Source: Ligustrum vulgare (lineage: Eukaryota; Streptophyta; Magnoliopsida; Lamiales; Oleaceae). Taken from it: a DNA stretch of 64,000 bases. Both the position numbers and the translations under genes were made by a program. Location of the stretch: the NCBI GenBank assembly GCA_963555705.1, contig OY743176.1:38982497-39046496 (forward strand), read 5' to 3'. The notes beneath the pieces are model-generated. The model was not told where the DNA came from. It did no database searches and worked only from the letters and a program-made list of their open reading frames with translations. Of this stretch, positions 40,801 to 50,402 are shown piece after piece. Positions within the stretch are counted from its first letter, which is position 1; each line of letters begins with the position of its first letter.

Positions 40801-41063
40801 TGGTTTAGAATATTACATAACTGATGTGATCCAGACCACGGATACAAGCCCGCACAAAGATCCGTTGAAGATCCGAGGAGGGCCGATGACTCGATTGCAG
40901 AGAAAGAGGGCCAAGGAAGCAATGGACAAGTTAGTTCAAGAATCAATGGCCAAAAAAATGTTCGTGTCATCGAAAGAAGCAAGTTCCATGTTGGGACCGA
41001 GCCAAAACGACGAATGGATCAACCTCATTCAAGCCATCGAAGAAGATTGCCAAATTTCAAGAA

Positions 41064-41296
41064 TTACGGCCGTAATTCATAATTCTCACGGCCGTAACCA
41101 ACTTGCTGCTGAAAACTGAATTTTTGAAGAAATTGGACTTACGGCCGTAACTAATATTTTTCACGGCCGTAACGCAGCCTCGGATCAAAAACAGGAATTT
41201 CAGAATTAAGGCTTACGGCCGTAAAAGGAGTCTCACGGCCGTAACGGTAAAACAGAATGAGTCTTACGGCCATAAGGAAATTAGTCACGGCCGTAA
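41064..41296. repeat. TTACGGCCGTAA palindrome array in GyB 5' LTR
   Basis: Eight motifs, alternating TTACGGCCGTAA and TCACGGCCGTAA, with one decayed copy (TTACGGCCATAA). The motif is the same as in the LTRs of GyA although the surrounding LTR sequence is different. Confidence 0.9.
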
Positions 41297-41392
41297 ATTC
41301 ATATACGCGTGATTTTAGGGTCTTAATTATTTCCTTATTTTTTGGTATTTGTTTCCTTGTTTAATTAGAACTCTTTAGTCAGGTTTTGACCC

Positions 41393-41400
41393 TATTTATA
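41393..41400 (+). promoter_or_regulatory. Candidate TATA box of GyB 5' LTR
   Basis: TATTTATA within GACCCTATTTATAGGG, about 90 bases before an AATAAA at 41485. This spacing is plausible for a U3-R-U5 layout. The same TATTTATA core appears in GyA LTRs on their coding strand. No transcript data are available. Confidence 0.55.
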
Positions 41401-41702
41401 GGGATGTAATTTTATTTATTCATTACACAACTTTGATATTATAATTGAGAGGCTATTTTGCTTTCACAATCTTATTCTTCATTGAATAAAATCCGAACTT
41501 GCGAGTTATTCTTGTTTGTTCAAATCCTGGTGAGAATTATTATTGCTTGTGATCAAGAGGTCAATATATCCCAGTGATTGTATTGGTTGCTTGATTCAAT
41601 TAATTTTAATTGGATCCATAAATCGTGGTTCTTGGCGTTCTTGGGTCGATTTCAATATTTTGTGGGTTGCGTAGCTACAATTGCTACGTGGTTTGCATCA
41701 TT

Positions 41703-41714
41703 TGGTATCAGAGC
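41703..41714 (+). other. GyB primer-binding site for initiator tRNA-Met
   Basis: TGGTATCAGAGC, two bases after the end of the 5' LTR. Confidence 0.93.
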
Positions 41715-42274
41715 TTAGGCTCCAAAAATCAAGGTTATATCTTTTGTTTTCTTGAGTCTTCTTTAACCTTGTTCTTCGTGTTCTTCCAGTTCTTAAGTCT
41801 TTAATCCAAAAAGTGTCACAAAAAAAATTCAATAGTCGTTATTTCCTTCGTTTGTTATCCAAATTAAATTTCGTTTGTTTCGTCTTTCTCGAAGTTGAAT
41901 TTTCGAGGAATCCAAAAAAAAAAAAAAAACGAAAATTCTCAGTCCAATTACAATAGCAGTTATTTGATTTCAAAAAAATATATTCTTGACTCAATCCTAG
42001 TTTCCATAAAAGTGTCAAGTTCTATATCAAGTCAAATCCCATTCTCTAAAGGTCTTCTTCAAGTTTTCCAAACAGTTCATAGAATTCTCACTCTTACTCG
42101 ATTTGAATTATTCGGGCTTAAACTTGTTTGAGTTCGGGTTCGTTCTTTGAAGCAATTGGGGTGAAAGCCATTGAGTGGAAAAAGGCAAAGAGGTGAGATC
42201 AATAGAGGGTAAAAGCCAAGGTTGAGTGATACACAAGCGAAATACGCGTGAAGCATATAATATTTAGTTTTAGG
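41715..42274 (+). other. GyB 5' untranslated leader
   Basis: About 560 bases between PBS and gag. It contains a run of about 17 A at 41916 onward and TTC-rich stretches. ORFs here are short and not conserved with the GyA leader. No coding content recognised. Confidence 0.7.
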
Positions 42275-44101
42275 ATGTCTGAACAATCTGCTACTATAAA
42301 AAACAACGATCAAGTCAACATGACGGAAGAGATGGTACAACGGTTTGAGCGGTTGTTTGGCGATGTGATAGGTAGGCTAGAAAGGCTTGAGCAACCTCGG
42401 GAAGTGCCTAATGCCTGCAAGCAAGGTGGGCAAGGTCGTAGAGTAGAGGGGATCGATGAGAATGAAGAAGGTAGTGATTTTGACGATGGGGTAATTGTGG
42501 ATAGAGTAATTAGGCATGGAAGAAGGGATAGAGATCTTGGTGGCGATAGGATGGATGGTAGTATGAGCAACATCAAAATGACAATTCCGTCATTCAAGGG
42601 TAGGAGTGATCTGGAAGCATACCTAGAATGGGAAAAGAAGATGGAATTAATTTTCAATTGCTACACTTATTCGGAAGAGAAAAAGGTTAAGGTAGCTGTA
42701 CTTGAATTCTCCGATTACGCTATTACTTGGTGGGATCAATCGGTGACTTCTAGGAGGAGGAATCGCGAGAGGTCCGTTAGTACTTGGGATGAGTTAAAAG
42801 CTATCATGAGAAAGAGGTTCATTCCTAGTCATTACCATCGGGAGCTTCATCAAAAATTACAAAGTCTATACCAAGGATCAAAGAGTGTGGAGGATTATCA
42901 TAAGGAGATGGAGATGTTGATGATTAGAGCCAATGTAGAAGAGGATAGGGAGGCTACGATTGCTCGATTTTTGAATGGGTTGAATAGGGATATAGCTAAT
43001 GTGGTTGAACTGCAACATTATTTGGAGATGGAAGATATGTTGCACATGGCTATAAAGGTGGAGAAGCAAATAAAGAAAAAGGGAACAGTAAGGTATCAAT
43101 CTGGTTCTAATTCTTCTTGGAAGCCGAAGTGGGATAGTAAAGGAGATGGGATTGTTTCTAAAGGGAAGTTTGAAGCACCAAAAGGGAAGTTTGAGGCACC
43201 AAAAGGGAAGGAGGAACAAGCTAATAAATTCGTGCCTAAAGGGGAGCCTCAACCATCTAGGAGTAGAGACATTCAATATTTCAAATGTTTGGGGAGAGGA
43301 CATGTGGCATCTCAATGTCCTAATAGGCGAGTGATACTTGTGCGGAAGGATGGAGCCATGGAGAGTGATAGTGAGGAAGAGGATTATAGCTATATGTCGG
43401 CGTTGGAGGAAGTATGTGATGATGAGGATGTGTTATCCGGGGAGCATGGCGAGTTATTAGTGGCAAGGCGAGCTCTTAGTGCTCAAATCAACATGGATGA
43501 TTTGGAACAACAACGGGAGAACATATTCCATACACGATGTCGCATTAATAACAAGGTATGTAGTATGATTATTGATGGTGGTAGTTGCACTAACGTCGCT
43601 AGTACTATACTTGTTGAAAAATTAGGATTACCTTCGTTAAAACATCCTAAACCTTATAGGCTTCAATGGTTAAATGATAGTGGAGAAATTAAGGTGAATA
43701 AGAGGGTGTTGGTGAGTTTTTCTATTGGTAGCTATGTGGATGATGTTATGTGTGATGTGGTTCCTATGCATGCCGGACACATTTTGTTAGGTAGACCTTG
43801 GCAATATGATAGGAAGGTAACGCATGATGGGTATAAAAATAGGTATAGCTTTACCAAAGGGGGAAAGACCATTACACTTGCACCATTGACACCGTCACAA
43901 GTGTATGAAGATCAAATAAAATTGAAAAATGATGAAGAAAAAAGAGTGAAGGAAAATGAGAGAAAGAGAGTTGAGGCCACGACCTCAGAAAAAGGAGAGG
44001 AAAAGAGAGTTGGAGCCACGACTCCAGAAAAAGGAGAGGCGAGAGAAAAAAGGAGTGTTGGCGAGAGGGAGCGAAGAGTACCAGAAAAGAAAGAAAAATG
44101 A
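42275..44101 (+). CDS. gag-pro: GyB Gag-protease polyprotein
   Basis: I start at the internal ATG 42275 (MSEQSATIK) because it matches the MSD start of GyA Gag; the frame is open upstream to an ATG at 42248. Counting from 42248, the capsid (retrotransposon-gag) domain spans about 112-275. A zinc-knuckle-like [13 protein letters not shown] follows at about 345-357, but its first cysteine is tyrosine (Y344). A tandem GKFEAPK repeat precedes it. The aspartic protease has IDGGSCTNV at about 442-450 and HILLGRPW at about 511-518, then a Glu-Lys-Arg tail with two diverged copies of [12 protein letters not shown]. Gag packages RNA and protease matures the polyprotein. The stop overlaps the ATG of the next ORF as ATGA, so pol is in the -1 frame. 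The lost cysteine probably weakens nucleocapsid function. Confidence 0.92.
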   Translation: MSEQSATIKNNDQVNMTEEMVQRFERLFGDVIGRLERLEQPREVPNACKQGGQGRRVEGIDENEEGSDFDDGVIVDRVIRHGRRDRDLGGDRMDGSMSNIKMTIPSFKGRSDLEAYLEWEKKMELIFNCYTYSEEKKVKVAVLEFSDYAITWWDQSVTSRRRNRERSVSTWDELKAIMRKRFIPSHYHRELHQKLQSLYQGSKSVEDYHKEMEMLMIRANVEEDREATIARFLNGLNRDIANVVELQHYLEMEDMLHMAIKVEKQIKKKGTVRYQSGSNSSWKPKWDSKGDGIVSKGKFEAPKGKFEAPKGKEEQANKFVPKGEPQPSRSRDIQYFKCLGRGHVASQCPNRRVILVRKDGAMESDSEEEDYSYMSALEEVCDDEDVLSGEHGELLVARRALSAQINMDDLEQQRENIFHTRCRINNKVCSMIIDGGSCTNVASTILVEKLGLPSLKHPKPYRLQWLNDSGEIKVNKRVLVSFSIGSYVDDVMCDVVPMHAGHILLGRPWQYDRKVTHDGYKNRYSFTKGGKTITLAPLTPSQVYEDQIKLKNDEEKRVKENERKRVEATTSEKGEEKRVGATTPEKGEAREKRSVGERERRVPEKKEK

Positions 44102-45486
44102 GTTTCTACGCAAAAAGGAGTGAAATAAAAAAGGCATTCATGGAAGAACGGCCAATGGTTCTTCTGCTATACAAGGAATCATTCCTTGCATTTGATGAAA
44201 CTAACAAATCCCTCCCTAGTTTGGCTATTTCTTTATTGCAGGAATTTGACGATATATTTCCTGATGACATACCTAGTGGGTTACTACCCATTCAAGGTAT
44301 TGAACATCAAATTGATTTTGTACCTGGAGCAGTCATTCCGAACCGCCCCGCTTATCGAAGTAACCCCGAGGAGACGAAGGAGCTCCAAAGGAAAGTGGAG
44401 GACTTGATGAGCAAAGGGTATATAAGGGAAAGTATGAGTCCATGTGCCGTCCCCGTGTTACTTGTGCCCAAAAAGGACGGGACTTGGAGAATGTCTGTCG
44501 ATTGTAGGGCCATCAACAACATAACGGTAAAGTATCGTCATCATATTCCTAGGTTAGATTATATGTTGGATGAATTGCATGACTCTAGCATATTTAGTAA
44601 AATTGACCTTAAGAGTGGTTATCATCAAATTCAAATGAAAGAAGGAGATGAGTGGAAAACTGCTTTTAAAACTAAGTATGGCCTGTATGAATGGTTAGTA
44701 ATGCCTTTTAGACTTACTAATGCACCTAGCACATTTATGCGTTTAATGAATCATGTTTTACGTGCATTTATAGGTAAATTCGTTGTAGTTTACTTCGATG
44801 ATATCTTGATATATAGTAAAACTTTGAATGAGCATGTGGAGCATGTTAGGTGTGTGCTTGTGGTTTTAAGACAAGAGCAACTTTTTGCTAATTTTAAAAA
44901 GTGTGATTTTTGCATGGAAAAGGTTGTGTTTCTTGGCTATGTGGTTAGTGCTAAAGGAATAGAAGTAGATGAAGAAAAAATCAAAGCTATTAAAGAACGG
45001 CCAACACCTAAAAGCATAACTGAGATTAGGAGTTTTCATGGCTTGGCTAGTTTTTATAGGCGCTTTGTTAAAATTTTTAGCACGATTTCCGCACCACTCA
45101 CAGAAATTGTAAAAAAAAGTGTAGGTTTTAAATGGGGGGTAGAACAGGAACATGCATTTGAAACAATCAAAAATATGTTGTGTGAAGCACCGGTTTTATC
45201 ACTTCCTAACTTTGACAAGGCTTTTGAGATTGAATGTGATGCCTCAGGGCTAGGCATTGGAGCTGTTTTAATGCAGGATCAAAGGCCAATCGCCTATTTT
45301 AGTGAAAAACTAAAAGGGGCTACACTTAATTACCCCACATATGACAAAGAGTTATACTCACTTGTGCGCGCTTTGGAGACATGGCAACATTACTTGTGGC
45401 CACGGGAGTTCGTGATACACACTGATCATGAATCCTTGAAGCATTTGAGGGGTCAAGCTAAGCTTAGTAAGAGACATGCAATGTAA
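44098..45486 (+). pseudogene. pol: GyB Pol, reverse transcriptase and RNase H part, interrupted
   Basis: A 462-codon reading starting at the ATGA overlap with gag-protease. Reverse transcriptase covers about 95-280, with [11 protein letters not shown], the first catalytic Asp in [13 protein letters not shown] (D170) and YFDD at 232-235. One change stands out: [12 protein letters not shown], where glycine normally follows MPF. RNase H covers about 375-450 with D381 (ECDAS), E418 (YDKELYS) and D443 (HTDHES). The frame ends five bases into the nested insertion, just after KLSKRHA, in the stretch linking RNase H and integrase; the true coding break is at 45481/45482. The catalytic motifs of both enzymes are otherwise present, so this copy was probably active until rather recently. 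The same frame continues at 50667. Confidence 0.92.
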
Positions 45487-45760
45487 CGACCCGGGTCCCA
45501 CTTAACGGGTTGTCCCAACCGTTAAATGACGGCGTACTGTCCCCACTGTACCAACACGAGTCTTTTCAGCATGCTTTGTCCTCACTCGCATGCTCCCCGA
45601 GAAAACTTCCCAGGAGGTCACCCAGCCCAGAATTTGCTCCAAGCCAAGCACGCTTAACTTTGGAGTTTCTAATGATGGACTTCCGGAAAAGAATGTGCAC
45701 CTTGTTGGTATGAGTAGTACCTATCATTTCTTTTAAACTTTCCTGGCCTGGGGTATTACA
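45482..45760 (-). repeat. Cassandra LTR, inverted, carrying 5S-like sequence
   Basis: A 279-bp reverse complement of the LTRs at 49545 and 49974, running TGTAACGACC to GGGTATTACA. The part at about 45583-45703 is the complement of a 5S rRNA-like stretch, with AAGTTAAGCGTGCTTGG and a slightly altered C-box region (CTGGGTGACCTCCTGGGAA). Together with TGT...ACA ends and a neighbouring tRNA-Met PBS this is the diagnostic layout of Cassandra TRIM elements. Confidence 0.9.
45583..45703 (-). other. 5S rRNA-derived segment in the inverted Cassandra LTR
   Basis: Read on the minus strand, it has the order of 5S rRNA landmarks: GGTGCACATTC, AGAAACTCCAAAGTTAAGCG, then GGGTGACCTCCTGGGAAG. The remaining sequence is diverged and longer than a normal 5S gene end, so it is not called a functional rRNA gene. 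In Cassandra this segment can act as an RNA polymerase III promoter. Confidence 0.8.
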
Positions 45761-45908
45761 ATCACCCCCCGTTAGACTCGCGACGTCCTCGTTGTGCTTA
45801 ATCCATCTGAGGATCTGTTGCCAGGCGTTGGGATTCTAGAGGTGGCTCCAGCCCTATGGCGTAGCACTTAGTTCCCGATTTTCCGGCTGGCGGTCGGCTC
45901 TGATACCA
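45761..45908 (-). mobile_element. Cassandra internal region, inverted, ending exactly at the PBS
   Basis: The complement of 49826-49973. It starts with the polypurine tract complement (ATCACCCCCC) and ends with GCTCTGATACCA at 45897-45908, the inverted tRNA-Met PBS. A second LTR should follow after two bases but is missing; sequence related to Ty3 reverse transcriptase follows instead. Confidence 0.88.
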
Positions 45909-45996
45909 AAATATCGTCCATGAATACAATGAAAAAAATGTCCAATTAATGTTGGAAAACTCAGTTCATCAAATCCATAACTACTGTTGGTGGGTA
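45902..45996 (-). pseudogene. Antisense fragment of a Ty3/gypsy reverse transcriptase
   Basis: On the minus strand the reading includes VVMDLMN, a stop, VFQH, a stop, then LDIFFIVFMDDILV. This is the palm-domain block around the F-x-D-D active site of Ty3-type enzymes. Two stops show decay. It differs from the RT of GyB (YFDDILIYS), so it comes from another family. Its last bases (TTTTGGTATC) overlap the inverted Cassandra PBS, so the two elements share TGGTATC at the junction. Confidence 0.75.
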
Positions 45997-46584
45997 CTTA
46001 TTCTTTATTGCCAACTTGTTAAGTAGTATAGTTACTCCCTATAGAGATACACTTGGCCAAATAAAAACTTTAAATCCTTTTATCCAAATCTCAATCAAAT
46101 GCTTAAACAAGAATGCAAGACTTACCCCAACAATAAGTTTCACTTATAAAATCGAGGCATCATTAAATATCAATGTATATGTGGAGTTATATGATCGTTT
46201 GAGGTATACATAGGAAATACCAAGTTATATATTGCAGGAAATGTTGGGCATTCTGGAGCAGAATCTTAGTTACTTGGGAACAAATTTTTTTAATATTAAT
46301 TGAATTTTGTGATATGTTTTGGTGACGTATATGAGAAGATGTTAGAAAACAAGATGATGCAAAAAATGTACTATATGAATAGATTCTCGTATACGTTAAG
46401 CTGATGATATTATGCTGATTTGTGGATAACATGTTATTATGCATATTACACGGAAGAATATTCATGTAATTTCTAACGTTACAATTGATTTTGGGTTTTT
46501 TACCATAAGAGGTTTGAGAAGATGATGATAGACTTCATAATGATTAATTAATATGGTGTGATATGTTTTCCTAAAGAAATAGTA
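45997..46584. other. Unassigned 0.6-kb interval inside the composite
   Basis: AT-rich, with no ORF over about 90 codons and no motif I recognise on either strand. A TTATATATTGCAGGAAATG near 46230 looks like a splice-acceptor context. The orientation of chromovirus material changes somewhere in here, antisense RT to the left and sense 3' end to the right, so at least one further junction must lie within it. Confidence 0.5.
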
Positions 46585-46751
46585 GAGATTGATAAAGATG
46601 TTTCTCTAGTCAAAGTCCAATGGGGTAGACAGGGTAGTGTTGAAACTACTTGAGAAAAGAAAGAAGAAAGAAGTCTGGCTTAATACCCATATATATTTAG
46701 ATCAAGAAAGTTTAAAATTTCGAGGACGAAATTATTTTAAGTGGAGAAGGT
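46585..46751 (+). pseudogene. Chromovirus pol C-terminal (chromodomain-like) remnant and 3' end
   Basis: The reading EIDKDVSLVKVQWGRQGS followed by VETT and a TGA (46651) matches the end of a chromodomain in Tekay/Del-type chromoviruses, where tryptophan normally follows the TT. Downstream comes TTTCGAGGACGAAATTATTTTAAG and a purine-rich AAGTGGAGAAGG just before an LTR-like TGTAGCGACC. It is the 3' end of a different Ty3 element from GyB. Confidence 0.65.
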
Positions 46752-46857
46752 TGTAGCGACCGGGAAATTTTCAAACTTAAAAGACTTGTTTTACAGAACT
46801 TGTCGCTACGAATCTCCAAATATTATTCAAAACCAGTGCTCTCGTCTAGTCATATTA
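46752..46857 (+). repeat. Truncated chromovirus LTR start
   Basis: Starts TGTAGCGACCGGGAAATTTT and resembles the first roughly 100 bases of the complete LTR at 46962 (both contain TGTCGCTA and CTCGTCTA or TTCGTCTA). After about 105 bases the similarity stops. The right edge is approximate. Confidence 0.6.
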
Positions 46858-46901
46858 ATTATTTTAAGATTTTAAGAAAGAAGAAATTTTGAAGTGTTCA
46901 A

Positions 46902-46961
46902 TTATTTTAGATCAAGAAAATTTTAAATTTCGAGGACGAAATTATTTTAAGGTGGTAGGGT
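46902..46961 (+). other. Second copy of the chromovirus 3' end and polypurine tract
   Basis: Repeats AGATCAAGAAA, TTTCGAGGACGAAATTATTTTAAG and then AAGGTGGTAGGG directly before the LTR at 46962. It is a near copy of 46693-46751, about 208 bases downstream. It supplies the polypurine tract for the complete LTR. Confidence 0.7.
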
Positions 46962-49518
46962 TGTAACGACCGAGAATTTTTCGTGACTTATTTAAATATT
47001 ATTTAAAACATGTCGCTATGACTTATCCTATTTATTTTTTTTAAAAGAATGTTCGTCTAACCTCGTATTTCGAGTCAATATATGAAATCGAGTCCAAATC
47101 GATTTTAAGCCAAATTTCGAATTTCTAAAATTATTTAAATCCAAAATTATTTTTAATTCCAAAGTTTAATTATTTTAATTCCTAAAATTAAATTTTAAAT
47201 TTATTTGTGATATTATTCAAAATTTTATTCTTAATACAATTCTTGTCCCGTTAGAAATCATAAATTATTTGCTATCTTAATTGAGTCCAAATTTCAACTG
47301 TTTTAATCCAATCCAACATCTCGAGCCCAAATGTTTTACCGATCATTCAAGTCCTTTTAACAACCCAATCAGTAAATTCTTGGCCCAACTAAATCACCAA
47401 CTTATTTTCCAAGTATTTCCTTACACAACCATATTCACTTCCCAAAATTTTCCATAAATCAAGATTTAACCTAAACTACCATGTTTAACACCTAAATCAA
47501 CTATTAATTAGATCCCTATCCCTTGCATTCACGACATTGTTTTTCAAAGTTCAATTTCCGTAAGTATGTTTTCTGCCTTCAACCACTAACGAGCCACAAT
47601 TCATTCCCCAATCCCAAAAGTCCATAGCCGAGTCTCCAATACCACTGCGAAACTCTCCTCACCACAGCCAAACGGTCGCCCAAATTCACCAACCCATGAC
47701 ACGGTTAATGCATTATTCCTAGGCTGCCCATCACCGGAGCAACCAACACCAATCAGCCACCCAACCACCACCTCAAAACGACAACCATCATCATTGCTGG
47801 AAGGTAACCAATCGAACCAAGAAACAACCCAGCCGCCATAACCAACTCCACGGCCAAACGCCTACTACCACAGACCCAAGCACCATCACCGCCAAAACCG
47901 CCCCTGCCCATCATCATAATCCATCACAGCCTCCAACTCACCACCACTAGAATCCGTCACTGCCCAATCAGATTACACCACAAATTCCACCACAATGCCT
48001 CAACTCCAAACCTGCGCAAATCACCGCACCCACAGCCCTGTCGCAAGCCAAGTCCAAAAATCAAAACCCAAAACCCACAAATAGAAGCCCATATACTTAC
48101 CTCCACTGTCGAACCATATTCACCGGTTTTTCGCCGGAGATCGCCCCACCCTTCACCTCGGTTTCGCACCTCTTTCCTCGCACCTAAACCGCACCAAAAA
48201 CCACCTCCGCCGCCGCTAGATGATGGCGGCAGCACCGCGCGAACTCCCCGGCGCAAGAGCGCCGGCATCCTGACCGGCGAATTTGCGCAGTACACCACCG
48301 GATTTCGTTTGGTCCTTCGTACTCCATCTCTCTTTCTCTCTGAATCTCGAAATGAATGGGAAAGAGAGTAAAGTTAATTTAATTATATTTTAATTTCAAA
48401 AAAGTGCACTTTGGTCCCCAGTTTTGCAAATGATTTATTTCAGTCCTTATAGTTTTTAAGTGTTTTAAGTTTAGCCCACATTTTTAAAAGTTATTTATTT
48501 TAGTCCTTATTGATTTAAAAAGATATATCCTCAGCCCTAAATTTCAAAAGTTATCTATTTCAGCCCCAAGTTTTAAAAGTTATTCAATTCAGTCCCTTTT
48601 GGTTTCAAATCAATTATTTCAGCCCTATAGTTTAATATTCGTTTTGAGTTTCAACTCAACTTTCAAAAATATTCATTTTAGTCCCTCAACTTTCAAAGTA
48701 TTCATTTTAGTCCCCCAAGTTTTAAAATAATCATTTCAGTCCCTAAAGTTCTAAATCATTTAAATCAGTTTTAAAGTATTAAATTGGACTTATTATTTTA
48801 AGTTATGATGGACGAGGCGCTTGGACATTTAGAAGAACAACGTGAATTTTCTTGCTCAACTTTCAGACTCGTGATTTGAGGTAGACTCGCCCCCATTAAT
48901 TAGTTTAAATTATAATTGCATGTCTTATGTGAAATTACGTGATTTACATGCCTTGATGCATGAGACGAGAAAAGAATATCTCTTATGAGATAAATGAGAA
49001 ATGATGATGTTATGCATAACTTACGTGCCTTAAGTGCACGAGACGAGACTACCCACACCCTATGATTTTACGAACCTTGATTTTGAAAATAAAATAGCCC
49101 AAGAATATGATGATGATGTCACTATATGATTGCATAATTACGTGTTCAATTATTCTGTAAATTAATTATTGGCGATGAGTCTACTGAGTATTTTTCGAAA
49201 TACTCATTCCATTATTTTAATAGTTTTTGCAGATCTCGGAGAAGGCGGCGAATGAAATGGGAGCGGTGGCAAATTAAATAAATGATGATGTTATTAGACA
49301 ATTTCACGAATGTTACTCGTTAAATTATTTATCGTTAATTTCATTTAAATAATTGAGACACAAGTTTTATGAATTGTTTTATATTTAAATTAATCAAATT
49401 TCCGCTGAAGTTTTCAAATGATGAATGTGATGCTTTGAATTAAATTTATTTTCCGCAATAAAGTCAGTTTTAAAAGACGAAGTGGCGTCCCGGGCTCCGC
49501 GGAATTCGGGGCGTTACA
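46962..49518 (+). repeat. Complete 2.56-kb chromovirus (Tekay/Del-like) LTR
   Basis: Starts TGTAACGACCGAGAATTTTT after a polypurine tract and ends GGGGCGTTACA, two bases before a tRNA-Met PBS. It contains a C-rich block at about 47620-48300, a degenerate minisatellite at 48400-48780 and ATGCATGAGACGAGA-type repeats near 48955. Near the end, GAGTCTACTGAGTATTTTTCG and TTTTTGCAG are typical of Tekay LTRs as I recall them. A 113-codon minus-strand ORF at 47957-48298 is compositional and not called. The flanks are unusual: 3'-internal sequence on the left and 5'-internal (PBS) on the right. Confidence 0.75.
48400..48780. repeat. Degenerate ~35-bp minisatellite in the chromovirus LTR
   Basis: About ten imperfect repeats of the type TTAAAAGTTATTTATTTCAG followed by TCCCTAAAGTT or close variants. 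The invariant part is (T)CAGTCC or CAGCCC followed by a T/A-rich spacer. Confidence 0.75.
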
Positions 49519-49520
49519 GG

Positions 49521-49532
49521 TGGTATCAGAGC
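49521..49532 (+). other. Chromovirus primer-binding site (tRNA-iMet)
   Basis: TGGTATCAGAGC two bases after the LTR end at 49518. Only 12 more bases (49533-49544) follow before Cassandra begins, so the element was cut immediately after its PBS. Confidence 0.85.
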
Positions 49533-49544
49533 GGGTCTACGTAT

Positions 49545-49823
49545 TGTAATACCCCAGGCCAGGAAAGTTTAAAAGAAATGATAGGTACTACTCATACCAA
49601 CAAGGTGCACATTCTTTTTCGGAAGTCCATCATTAGAAACTCCAAAGTTTAGCGTGCTTGGCTTGGAGCAAATTCTGGGATGGGTGACCTCCTGGGAAGT
49701 TTTCTCGGGGAGCATGCGAGTGAGGACAAAGCATGCTGAAAAGACTCGTGTTGGTACAGTGGGGACAGTACGCCATCATTTAACGGTCGGGACAACCCGT
49801 TAAGTGGGACCCGGGTCGTTACA
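49545..49823 (+). repeat. Cassandra LTR 1
   Basis: 279 bp, TGTAATACCCC to GTCGTTACA. The 5S-like segment lies at about 49602-49722. In the A-box region AAGTTTAGCG replaces AAGTTAAGCG. The C-box region GGATGGGTGACCTCCTGGGAA is intact. Confidence 0.92.
49602..49722 (+). other. 5S rRNA-derived segment in Cassandra LTR 1
   Basis: Shows the 5S landmark order GGTGCACATTC, AGAAACTCCAAAG, GCGTGCTTGG, GGATGGGTGACCTCC, TGGGAAG. One substitution lies in the A-box. It is not a bona fide rRNA gene: the ends do not form the usual 5S terminal pairing and the copy sits in an LTR. Confidence 0.82.
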
Positions 49824-49825
49824 AA

Positions 49826-49837
49826 TGGTATCAGAGC
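49826..49837 (+). other. Cassandra PBS (internal region 1)
   Basis: TGGTATCAGAGC two bases after LTR 1. Identical in position and sequence at 50255-50266 in the second internal region. Confidence 0.92.
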
Positions 49838-49973
49838 CGATCGCCAGCCGGAAAATCGGGAACTAAGTGCTACGCCATAGGGCGGGAGCCACCTCTAGAA
49901 TCCCAACGCCTAGCAACAGATCCTCAGATGGATTAAGCAAAACGAGGACGTCGCGAGTCTAACGGGGGGTGAT

Positions 49974-50252
49974 TGTAATACCCCAAGCCAGGAAAGTTTA
50001 AAAGAAATTATAGGTACTACTCATACCAACAAGGTGCGCATTCTTTTCCGGAAGTCCATCATTATAAACTCCAAAGTTAAGCGTGCTTGGCTTGGAGCAA
50101 ATTCTGGGATGGGTGAGCTCCTGGGAAGTTTTCTCGGGGAGCATGCGAGTGAGGACAAAGCATGCTGAAAAGACTCGTGTTGGTACAGTGGGGACAGTAC
50201 GCTGTCATTTAACGGTTAGGACAACCCGTTAAGTGGGACCCGGGTCGTTACA
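49974..50252 (+). repeat. Cassandra LTR 2
   Basis: 279 bp. The 5S-like segment is at about 50031-50151. The A-box region AAGTTAAGCGTGCTTGG is intact. The C-box region has GGGTGAGCTCC in place of GGGTGACCTCC. Confidence 0.92.
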
Positions 50253-50402
50253 AATGGTATCAGAGCCGACCGCCAGCCGGAAAATCGGGAACTAAGTGCT
50301 ACGCCATAGGGCGGGAGCCACCTCTAGAATCCCAACGCCTGGCAACAGATCCTCAGATGGATTAAGCACAACGAGGACGTCGCGAGTCTAACGGGGGGTG
50401 AT

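Larger units (their letters stand above)
9996..40821. repeat. Tandem array of ~1.51-kb units, segment B (21 anchor-bearing units)
   Basis: The anchor ATGGTATTCAAAAC (ATGGTATTCAAAAC or one-base variants) lies at 10174, 11685, 13197, 14710, 16222, 17732, 19242, 20758, 22271, 23783, 25602, 27116, 28633, 30078, 31592, 33106, 34620, 36134, 37647, 39157 and 40642. Intervals are 1509-1517 bp, except 1819 (23783 to 25602), 1445 (28633 to 30078) and 1485 (39157 to 40642). Subtypes are visible. Units 27116, 28633, 33106, 34620, 36134 and 39157 share a stop-creating GCTTGAATAATTTTGG, while 14710, 22271 and 23783 share AAGGAAGCAG and TTTTTTCAGAGG. The segment starts with the AAAAT duplication of GyA and ends at the 5' LTR of the second element. 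No host gene is visible; the recurring short ORFs are repeat by-products. Confidence 0.95.
40822..41700 (+). repeat. GyB 5' LTR
   Basis: An 879-bp LTR running TGATGTGATCC to TTTGCATCA. The first 300 bases form an open frame (40826-41119) that is the LTR-encoded pol tail when read from the 3' copy. It then carries the palindrome array (41064-41296), a TATTTATA core-promoter-like box at 41393-41400 and AATAAA at 41485-41490. Confidence 0.92.

Noticed and set aside
42248..42274. Upstream ATG as start of GyB Gag
   Set aside because: The nine extra residues (MKHIIFSFR) have no counterpart in GyA Gag, whose start aligns with the ATG at 42275.
47957..48298. 113-codon minus-strand ORF rich in Gly, Arg and Cys
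   Set aside because: Lies inside the C-rich block of an LTR; composition explains the open frame.
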